In this document: in pieces, positions 55,737-64,000 of the stretch | Layout of the letters: each line of letters starts with the position of its first letter | Numbering within the stretch: position 1 is the first letter of the stretch | Assembly: GCA_002104985.1 (NCBI GenBank) | Contig: MCGO01000188.1 | Coordinates: 1 to 64,000, forward strand | Length of the DNA: 64,000 nt | Source: Rhizoclosmatium globosum | Lineage: Eukaryota > Chytridiomycota > Chytridiomycetes > Chytridiales > Chytriomycetaceae | Direction of reading: 5' to 3' | The notes under the pieces: model-generated | What the model was told of the DNA's origin: nothing | The model's input: only the letters and a program-made list of their open reading frames with translations | Databases searched by the model: none | Program-made: the position numbers and the translations under genes

Positions 55737-58284
55737 ATGGAGCAAGTTGGCGTTGCCAATACCCCCCGAGTAGATAAAGGGGCTCTTTTACCTCACGATA
55801 CATCAGAAACTTGGTTCGATCATTTCAGGTCCTTCTATTTGATTCCGGAAGGTCCGTTTATGGCCAACTGGGACAGATGGATGGTTTTTCTCGTGATCAT
55901 CAACTGTATCCTCCTTTCTTTCATGGCCGCTTTTCGCCAGCATACTGTGGCTGGATATGTAGTCGGATATCTTATTGATGCGTTCTGTCTGGCGGATATA
56001 TTTATAAAACTGCATGTCGCGTATTTGCAGGGAGGATTCTGGGTTGTGTTTCCACGAGATATGGCCTACAACTATATAGCGTCTCCGGACTTCAAATATG
56101 ATGTTGCTAGCAACTTGTTTTTCTTGGACTTGATCGCACTTGCTTATGGTGTTGGAACTGAAAGATCTCTTTACGTATTGAGTTTGATTCGGCTCGTTAA
56201 AATGATTCGAGGTGTAAGGATTGTGAGCTACTTCCATAAGCAAGAAATGAAGCTGCACGCGTCGTTTTTGGTGCAGATTCTCAAGTTCGTGAGTTTCTTG
56301 CTCACTGCGACGCATAATTTCGCGTGCATTTGGTTTGCGATTGCTTGTCCGGAAGGAAACGGGACTACTTGTAACTCGCCATCTTGGGCGGAAACTGAAG
56401 AGCTTATTCGTCCGAAGGACTTGAATATACCTCATCGTCCAGACATTATGACAGTTCCTTTGACCGACCTCGGTTTTATAACGCAACTACCGACAACATA
56501 TTGCTATTCAATATATTGGACTGGTGAGTTTGGTTGCGTTGAATGCTCGTGTCATTTACATCATTACTTCAGTCACAACGATGACTACAACAGGTTACGG
56601 TGATATTAGGCCGGCTAATGACGCAGAACGCCTATTTTCTATGCTCACTATGACTTGTGGTACCTTTTTCTTTGGATATATCTCAGGTTTGAAGAGAAAG
56701 TTTTGTGTGTCAGCAATCTAAGTAGATTGACACAGGTACTATCGCCTCGGCACTTTCCAACATGGATTCTCGACGTGTATCGTATCAACAAAAGATGGAT
56801 GCTGTTCGACAATACATGAGCGACCGTAATATGGACGCGGATATGCAAGAGCGTGTGTTGGATTATTACGACTACATTTGGGAAAGGAATAAGGGTATTG
56901 ACGTTAGAAACTTGTTTGATGATATGCCGAGTACATTTAAAGGAGAAGTGGCTTTGAGTTTGAACAATGCCATCATAGACAAGGTAAATTTATTTCAATC
57001 TTGACAGACAGAACATTGATTAAACTTAATTGCAGGCTGCCATTTTCAAAAAATGTTCTAATGGATTTAGAAGACTGATTGCCATTCATATGAAGCTCTA
57101 TCTGTTCACTGCAAATGAATATGTAATTCACAAAGATGACTTGGGAACCGAAATGTTTTTCATCACACAAGGTCGTATTGATGTGTATGCTACCCAAGAC
57201 TTGCGACGACCGACGTCTTCTCTCATTGAAGGCGCTTACTTTGGTATGTCGTATGAACCGATTGGGAAATATATACTTATATTTGTCATAAGGTGAATTC
57301 CAAATCATTTTAGATTATCGTCACGAATACTCAGCCCGTTGCGTTTGCAACACGGATATTTATGTCTTGAGAAAGGAAGATCTCGACTTTGCATTTTCGT
57401 GCTATCCCGAAGACCGCGATCTCGTAAAACAGGCTACTGAAGAACGATATAAACAAGCACAGAGTGCCAAAAAATCGAGGAAAGCAAAAACTGAGGAGAT
57501 TGATTTGGAAGATGATGAAAGTGTTCAGCAAGTGTCTCCACCTGCTAAAGACGCGAAAGGGCGTCGACAGAGTTTAATGCCGTTGGGACTATTTAGCAAA
57601 ACTCAATCAAAGGAAGCTTTACATTCAGACCACCAAATGCCTGCAACAGCCCCTAACTCTGCAACAAGGGCAAGTTTAATGCAGGATATATTCAAAGGAC
57701 GAAGATCGAGTAACATGAATGATATTGAGAGACAGAGCGGTGGTTCAATGAGCCCTTCCATGAAGCGATTGTCAACCGAAAATCAAGGACTCTCAAGTTC
57801 AAATGAACTGAAAAAGACCAACCTCGGTCCAAAAGATTTGACAACAGTACCGGAAGCAACAACTCCTCAAAGTGTACGTCATAGCGTTGCAAATTCAAGT
57901 GTCGCGGGAATACCTCCACATTCTCGAGTACCTACTGGGTCAGAGAACCCGACTTACCCAGTGGGGCTTTATGCCAGGAATCTTACGACGAACGAAATCA
58001 CAAAATCAACCAAAGCATTGAACAAAGACGAAGAAGAAGGATCACGGGCAGGCCAAGAAGAGCCATCTTCCGTCCTCTCAGCTGGTTCAGTCTTGGAATC
58101 AGATTCTACACACCAAAATAAGCCTCGAGCACTATCACTGAAAGGATCACAAAGTAAATTATTTACTCCCATCAAAGAGTCCGACGAACCACCTGTGCCT
58201 GTAAACAACTTTTCACGAAAGAACTCAGAAAATACAATGAAGCGCCACAGCCTGGTCTCAATTGAATTCCTCAACATCAAATGA
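55737..58284 (+). CDS. Voltage/cyclic-nucleotide-gated-type K+ channel (CNG/HCN/KCNH family)
   Basis: Exons: 55737-56523, 56573-56686, 56736-56983, 57036-57243, 57314-58284, about 775 residues. S1-S6 are visible: WMVFLVIINCILLSFMAAF, LIDAFCLADIFIKLHVAYLQ, FFLDLIALAYGVG, an S4 with spaced basic residues (LSLIRLVKMIRGVRIVSYFH), LVQILKFVSFLLTATHNFAC, the pore TMTTTGYGDIRPAN (K+-type TTGYGD filter), and LTMTCGTFFFGYISGTIASA. A C-linker (YQQKMDAVRQYMSDRNM ... VLDYYDYIWERNKG) precedes a cyclic-nucleotide-binding homology domain (MFFITQGRIDVYA). The phosphate-binding cassette normally reading FGE(I/L)(A/C)LL is absent; the sequence reads EGAYFDYRHEYSARC. A Ser/Lys-rich tail of about 230 residues follows. 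It may set membrane potential in zoospores. The 5' intergenic region is 55526-55736. Confidence 0.88.
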
Positions 58285-58720
58285 CACCAATACTCAACCA
58301 AATGTAGTCACCCAGGCGCTGCTCCTCAGGTTTCATCGCAAACTACCGGTGCTCAAAATTCTTGACACAACACACTGTACAAATCGAACCAACTGATAAA
58401 AACCCACCAATGTTGTAGCTGCAACATCAGAAAATCCATTAGTTGCCTGGAGAAAAAGAACAAGGTCCACGCCAAAGCCGAGAAGATGTATCAGAGAAGA
58501 AACCAGACATACCATGAATGTTATAGCCTTTGTTTATTAATTTTAATCGTTTGTTTTTTTCTTTATATCGTTTTTTTTTTATGTTTTGACTACTGGGTCC
58601 TTGCAAGTCGTGTTTCAAAGAGTAAAAAATAATAATCCAAGCTTATATTTGACCGTTTTATGTTACGTTAACTTTAAAGAATGAAAAGTGAACTGAAAGA
58701 GAAGAGAAATACGACGGACT
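58285..58720. other. Intergenic, convergent 3' ends
   Basis: About 430 AT-rich bases with long T runs (near 58550-58580) between the K+ channel and CFAP53. Poly(A)-type sequence taaaaaataataatcc is at about 58622. No gene seen. Confidence 0.4.
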
Positions 58721-58797
58721 TCAAGGATCAGATTTGTAGTCCATGCTTCTCCTGCAATCACCAAAACTATTAGAAAAATCAAAGACTGAGCAAGTGC

Positions 58798-60712
58798 TCA
58801 CCTTGGACTGCGTTTCGCCCTCTTTGTCTCAATATCAAGCAACTCTCGGTACCTCTGCTCTGCCAACTTCTCCGCCAACTCTTCACGATGATTCAACCGA
58901 TTCGCTTCTCTCTTCCTCTCCTCCACTTGCTCCATCTGAGCTTCAAGCGATCCACGGTACGACTGCATCAAAGCCTCCTTACGTTCCTTGTCAAGAGCTT
59001 CCAGTGATTTGCAATCTCGATTTGGCGGAGGATTTGTTCACGTTCAAGGCGGGTTTGTTCTTGGCGTTGGCGGTTTTGTTCAACTTTTTTTTTGGATTGA
59101 ACAAGGATGAGTGTGTTGGAACGATTCTAAGAAAGGGGGGACTTACGGGAGTATTTGAGTTGGTCTCGACGACCCGAGAGGACTTCCACCATCAACTTAT
59201 CACGAGCTCGTTGTTCTTTGTTCCATTTCTCGGCACGAGCGTTCCACAACTACCGATTCACAAGTTTCAGACCTAACCCCCGCAAAAAAAACCAGGCAAC
59301 AGAAAAACAAACCTTATCACCCTCAGCCTTCTCCATCCTCGCAATCTCTTGATCCCTCTCCCTCTCCAACCTCCGTTGCTCCAAAGATGCTCCCGATAAA
59401 TCTGCATCTCCTTCCTCAACTCAGTACGACGACGGCTTTGAGCCTCCTTTTCAGCCGCGTCGAGCGCAAGTACATCTGAAACGATTTTAATGTCTTGTTC
59501 GAGGGACAATGGATTTCGTTGGCGCGGGCTTGGAGGCGGAGGGAGTTGAATTTGTCGAGTTGCTCGCGCATGGCTTTTTGGTCTTGTTCTTTGCGGAGGA
59601 GGTTTCGTTGGTCTTCGAGTTTACGCATTTGCATTTCTTGGCGCTGGGGTTTTTTAAAGGTGTGTTTAAGAGACTATGCGGATAAGGGAAAGAGGTTGTA
59701 CCATCAAAAGTGCTTCTTCTTGCTTCAATCTCTCTTCCTCGGCTTGTTGAGCGCGTAGTTGCGTGAGTTGACTGTCAAGCATAGCCACAGTGATGGCGTT
59801 CATTTCACGCAACTGGTTTCGTTCACGATCTTCACGCGCAATCTTTTTCTGACGGTCTTGTTCCCAGAGTTGAGCAAAGAACTTCTTTTCTGAGGCAATG
59901 GGATGATTTTCAGTAAGAATCTCCTTTGATATGACAATAAGTCACCTTCTTCATCTTTCAAATGCTTGATTCGGTGTTCCTCCAGTTGTGCTCCGCGCTC
60001 TTTGGTCACCTTCTCCACCAGCACTTTACTCTCAATAGCCCGTAACTCATCACACTCGTTCCTACATAAAACGTTTAGCACACAACCAAACAAAACAAAC
60101 AAAACAAACAAACATACTAACCTCCACCTCTGCAGCATTTTAGCTTCACAGATTTTCTTCCGTTCCGCTTCTCGCTTAGATCGCAGCTCTTCGCGACGAA
60201 TCTTCATTTTCTCAAGCACTGTTTCACGCGTTTCCTCGCTGTTGAGAAGGTCTTTGGAGTATCGTTCGTCGTCGTGTTGAAGAAGAGCTCGGAGGCTGAG
60301 AATTTTTCAATGTCGTATCAGTGTTCTGGAGGCAAGAATAGGGGCATACCGGTCTCGACGCGCTTCCAAATGCGCCAACACTTGTCCCTTCATTTCATCA
60401 ACTCTTCTCGCAATTTGTTTCTGTTTAATTGTGATTGCTGTTGTTTCTTCAAAGGCCGACTGAAGGGATGAAGGGAGCGAGCGACATGTTAGAATTTGCG
60501 AGTCGTAGTGATCAAAAAAAAGGGTGTGTATAATATACTTGAAGAGATGTGGTGGCGTAGTAATGAGTCGTCTCTCTCATTTTCGAGCGTTGTTCTTCTT
60601 CGCGACGGCGGTTCACAATCAGAAAGTCGCTGTTACGGCCGGGACGACCACCAGGTCTCTGGGTATTGTGAAAGTTGCAGCGGTTAGTGTGATGGGTGGG
60701 TTCTGATAGCAA
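58798..60712 (-). CDS. CFAP53: Cilia- and flagella-associated protein 53 (TPH-domain coiled coil)
   Basis: Doublet-microtubule inner protein of motile cilia. The strand is almost wholly coiled coil split by short introns: NSDFLIVNRRREEEQRSKMR, QKQIARRVDEMKGQVLAHLE, LEKMKIRREELRSKREAERK and MLQRWRNECDELRAIESKVL, EKKFFAQLWEQDRQKKIARE, MNAITVAMLDSQLTQLRAQQ, LEDQRNLLRKEQDQKAMREQ, and QSYRGSLEAQMEQVEERKRE. The order and the FxxLWExDR, LxxQIxxIxAQ, CxELR signatures match CFAP53 (CCDC11). The stop could be the TGA at 58798-58800 (KRAKRSPR) or, if GTGAGC there is a donor, a short exon ending at 58721. The 5' start is uncertain: no ATG lies in frame just above 60712. Some frame joins may hide single-base errors. 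Confidence 0.82.
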
Positions 60713-61204
60713 ACACCAACCATCGCCGTCATTGATTCTCCTAACATGGCCATTTTGAAGAGGGTTCTACAAGCGTATATACAGTTTCAACGGTATTAGA
60801 GTATAGTACAATCTGTCTGGGAGAGAAAGAAGCGCCGCGAGTCTAGAGTTGTGGGCAAAGATTTCGATTGGGAAGGAATGACTTTCAAAAATTTGTTGGA
60901 CTGAACGCGATTTTCATTCGTCTTTGTCCAGAAAGTGGAAGGAAGAAAAGAGGAAGAGTGTATGCATATCTGTGCTGTGGCCCGTGCAGATATGGGGAAA
61001 CAAAGTGTAGGTTTGTTACATAGGCCAAAGAAACTGAAAATAAGATTATTTGTGAAGTGACCCTGTTAAACTTTTAATAGTCCTCTTTATTTTCAAGGCC
61101 ATGTGAAGGGTGGATGTTTTAGTTGTGAGAAACTCGGTTAAAAATGAATGAAAAGAAAAGGGTTGGACAGTAGCCATTTCTCTCGCAATTTCCGTTCTTT
61201 TTTT
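60713..61204. other. Intergenic region
   Basis: About 490 bases with the 5' end of CFAP53 at the left and the 3' end of the bc1 subunit gene at the right (poly-T at 61199-61206). No coding frame of substance. Confidence 0.35.
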
Positions 61205-62684
61205 TTAGAGCTCATCGGCGTATGGAAGCTTGTTCAAGTCACCGTAAGAAACAACAGAAGCCTTGCTCGAGAGCAAAGCCTGAGCAGCCTGAGCAACCTC
61301 TGAAGCACTCACTCTCGAAATCTCAGCCGCCAATTCTGCAACAGTCACAAAGTTTCCAGAAGCAAGAACCTGGCGAGCAATGTCAGCGACAAGCTCGTCG
61401 CGGTTCTGACCCAATTCGTAATCCACAATAGCAATCTTCTTGGCACGGGCCAAGTCAGCGTCTGAGACGGAGGAGGCGGCACGTTTCACGGCTTCAACAG
61501 ACTTTTGGGCACTGACTTCACGTTGGATGCGTTTCCTTGGATGTGGAGACCGAAAAGACCGGCATCGGTGTAGGAAGTTTGGAAGGCAGAGACGTTGGTG
61601 CCTGGGGCGGCAGCAGCGGCAAGGAGACCAGTGGCTCCAGAGGTAGCTCCCCACTTAACGCGGTGGGAGCCGTCGAGGAGGGCACGGAGGACGAGGGCAG
61701 TTGCGTAGGATTTGGTGTTTGTGAAAGCGGCGGACTTGAATCCGATAGCAAGGTGGGAGGCGGAAGAAGATCCGGCAATGCGAACTTCACCGCCGTAGTA
61801 GGAGGAGGCGTTTGGGAGGCAGAGGAGGTGGATGGGATGGAGAATCCTTCAAAGGCAGAGTTGACGAGGGCTTCGAGCTCTTCGTGGGCGACACCAGAAC
61901 CAACAACGGCATGTTGTCAGCGGTGAAGTGGGAGGCAGCAAAGGCCTGGAGATCGGCACGCTTCAAGTGGTGGAGCGCGTCAGGGGTGGCAAAGAGGGAG
62001 TTTCCAAGGCCACGACGGAAGGCAACTGAGTGAAGAGAGTCGAGGACGCGGGTGGTTGGGTCTTCAAGGGAAGCGGCGGTTTCAGCTTCAACGCCTGGGA
62101 TGGCATCAAGGAACTCGTATGGCTGGAAGGAAGGGTTGAAGACCTGTGACACGAGGCCTGGAACGACATCGACACTGTTGATCAGGTTAGCTCTTTCGCC
62201 TTATTTGATCAAGATACGTACGCACAGATCGTCACGGAGGAAGGACGAGGCGATAGGGTGTTCTCGCGGGAAACGGCAGTGTAGAGGGTGTTTCCGCGGA
62301 GCTCAAACTCGCGGACGGCGCGAACAACGTTGTCACCAGGACGGCCTGATTGTTAGAGATTGATTGTTAGGCATTTTAGTGTAAGGGCTACTAGAGTGCT
62401 AGAGTCCCAGAGCCCAACAAAGAACGCACCCTGATCAACGAGGCCTTGAGCAAGTGGGCCACGCCGGCCTTCGCCTCGTGTCTCGCACCAGCGCCAACAA
62501 CAACGGCGACCTGCGACGCCGGTCCGCGTCCGTCGAGCGTCGCAATCTTGACGCCGTTTGCCGCAGAAGTGACTGACTTGACCGCGGCGGGCGCTGACGA
62601 CACCTGGTCGCCAACGCGCTTGTACGACACGGCGGACGTGGCAATGGCGAAGCTGCGGCGCTGTTGAAGAGTGTTTCGGAGCAT
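61205..62684 (-). CDS. QCR2: Cytochrome b-c1 complex core subunit 2 (M16-peptidase-like), frameshifted
   Basis: Respiratory complex III core protein in the mitochondrial matrix face. The ATG at 62682-62684 gives the targeting head MLRNTLQQRRSFAIATSAVS. Then come VKIATLDGRGPASQVAVVVG and AGARHEAKAGVAHLLK (the HxxEH zinc motif of M16 peptidases is absent, as in core 2). After introns near 62350-62420 and 62160-62220: REFELRGNTLYTAVSREHPI, VNPSFQPYEFLDAIPGVEAE, RGLGNSLFATPDALHHLK. Frame changes near 61900, 61800 and 61520 interrupt the second half, but conserved parts show in other frames (GFKSAAFTNTKSYATALVLR, VKWGATSGATGLLAAAA). The end reads LSSKASVVSYGDLNKLPYAD plus EL. A processing peptidase subunit is the alternative; the lost zinc site and the closing segment favour QCR2. 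Confidence 0.85.
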
Positions 62685-62763
62685 TCTTCTGAGTTGGTTG
62701 GTTGGTGGTGGTGGTGGTTGGTGGATCGAGGAAAAACGAAAAGTGACTCAAACAATTCAAAGA

Positions 62764-64000
62764 ATGTACTCTACCCAACGCGTACCAACTGATCCATACA
62801 GAATATCTAGTCCTACTCACAAGAAGAACTCGGTTTATACCACTCTGCCACCTTCAGAAGATCCTCATGCAGTCTCAAAACGCGCCTCTCTCGCTGCAAA
62901 AGTACTCGCAGGCTCCCTCAAAAAAGGAATCTTTCTTGTTGGCAACGGGCATTCTCACATCACTCCTCAATTCTCGCGTCGAATTCCATTGGATTGGGGC
63001 CTGGATGGTGAATCAAAGCCGGAAACTGTCGCAGAAGCAGTTGAACGGAGAGTGAACGCAGTTGAACAGCATCAAACTGACAAAGAACATGATCAAAAGT
63101 GGAAACAATCTATAGCAACTCATATGATGCGACCCGATATTGAAAAGAATGTTGATTCAGGCTCTGCCACTCCTCCAAGTCAACCCAAACAAACAACAAC
63201 TGACAAACTGAATCCAACTTCAACTCAACCAAAACAGACTATTCCAATAGGTACATACAGATACCGAAAATACAATCTTGGACTAACTCCGAGACAGAGG
63301 AACCATGGATCAAAGATATCATAGCAGAAAAGACCTCAACAACACAGTCTCATCCACATGACTTTCCAATCCGCTTCACAATACATCCATTATCATCAGA
63401 CTATTCCGCATCATACCCTCAATGTTACAGAATCACTCTCAAAGCACCCCTCCAAGATGCATTCTTTCATTGGACATTCTTGTGCCATCCCTTCAATTTT
63501 AGAACGATGGTTAAAAATATGGGTGGAAGATTCCATCAGATACAAAAGATGAAGATGGAGCAACAGATCCCATGACGCGTGCGTTTGAAGGGTTTGGTAA
63601 AGTGTTGAAAGATAGGGTGCGACAGTGTTTGCAGGATCCACAAAGGTGAGCGACTTTGTGTCCGTGATATAGATTCAATCTTATACATTTTATGACAGAT
63701 TTAAAATGACGTTGGAAGTATTTGAGCCTCATGACTTGTTGATTCTCAATTTCATTGAAATTGTGAGTGGGTACCGCAAAGTGTCGATCCTTAGTCTCGA
63801 GTTTGTTCCTTCCCATGGTCAGAAGTGGTTTCAGATATACGGGTCGACTACGAAAGGACTAGGGTTGGTTTACTTGATATGTCATTACACGTTAATCAAC
63901 ATCCTTCAGGCACACTATTCCAACGTTCATAATGCGCTGGTTCAATCGTTGGAATTGTATCAAAATATCATCCTACACTGTTATTGACAGGAGGAGTACC
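62764..64000 (+). CDS. Hypothetical protein, partial; possible SAS-6/XRCC4-type N-terminal fold
   Basis: Start at ATG 62764 (MYSTQRVPTDPYRISSPTHK), 80 bases from the divergent bc1 gene. A polar head (LAAKVLAGSLKKGIFLVGNG, FSRRIPLDWGLDGESKPETV) is followed, after an intron or frameshift near 63250-63320, by HDFPIRFTIHPLSSDYSASY, RITLKAPLQDAFFHWTFL, then VLKDRVRQCLQDPQRFKMTL, EVFEPHDLLILNFIEI and YRKVSILSLEFVP. The alternation of strands and a helix, with F-x-LLxxC followed by RFxxxL and LxFIE, recalls the head domain of SAS-6-like centriole proteins, but this is a weak pattern match. The gene runs off the right edge of the window. Confidence 0.4.

Noticed and set aside
61205..62684. Mitochondrial processing peptidase beta
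   Set aside because: The zinc-binding HxxEH motif is absent and the C-terminal segment fits core protein 2 better.

Overview
The window is nuclear DNA of a eukaryote, most likely a zoosporic early-diverging fungus (a chytrid). Reasons seen in the sequence: dense genes on both strands; many very short introns (about 40-70 bases) with GT/AG ends and, in places, a CTAAC-type branch site; a ciliary/flagellar gene (CFAP53); a possible centriolar-type gene at the right edge; and fungal-type membrane-anchored casein kinase I. I saw no convincing tRNA or rRNA gene, no CRISPR array and no intact transposon.

Layout, left to right. 1-1685: beta subunit of methylcrotonoyl-CoA carboxylase (minus, cut by the left edge, several frameshifts). 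2.1-8.4 kb: an unknown protein, the SGT1 co-chaperone, an acidic coiled-coil protein with a possible W2 domain, and a small unknown. 8.97-10.6 kb: a SQD2-like GT4 glycosyltransferase. 10.7-19.9 kb: one giant gene (about 2,890 residues) for a UvrD/Rep-type helicase of the TRANK1-like kind with Sel1 repeats and a repeated acidic motif. 20-24.8 kb: a secreted Cys-rich protein, a Cys-rich F-box-like protein, two small paralogous Ser-rich proteins, and a cystatin-like protein. 25-31 kb: an LRR protein, a PROPPIN (Atg18/WIPI-like), mitochondrial-type TrpRS and a pfkB sugar kinase. 31.3-33.5 kb: casein kinase I. 33.6-39.6 kb: a possible formin-GBD/FH3-like protein and a receptor-type cyclic-nucleotide phosphodiesterase. 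39.6-47.7 kb: an F-box protein, an unknown, an EamA/WAT1-like transporter, a perfect 795-bp tandem duplication, a GH20 hexosaminidase and a mitochondrial crotonase. 47.9-49.1 kb: satellite-like repeats. 50.7-64 kb: a universal stress protein, two tandem methyltransferases, the alpha subunit of methylcrotonoyl-CoA carboxylase, a CNG/HCN-like K+ channel, CFAP53, cytochrome bc1 core protein 2 and a partial gene.

Most striking candidate: the gene at 35249-39564 (minus). It joins a signal peptide, an extracellular periplasmic-binding-protein type 1 (ANF-receptor-like) domain, one membrane segment and a complete class I 3',5'-cyclic-nucleotide phosphodiesterase. That architecture would let an outside ligand control cAMP/cGMP breakdown directly. 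A K+-type cyclic-nucleotide-gated channel homologue lies in the same window, so both belong to one signalling theme.

Themes: mitochondrial leucine breakdown (both MCC subunits, about 51 kb apart, plus a mitochondrial crotonase), autophagy/chaperone housekeeping, and cyclic-nucleotide signalling of a swimming cell. Caveat: many conserved genes carry single-base indels, mainly in homopolymers, while the protein sequence on both sides stays conserved. I read these mostly as assembly/base-calling errors rather than pseudogenes. All exon borders were worked out by eye.
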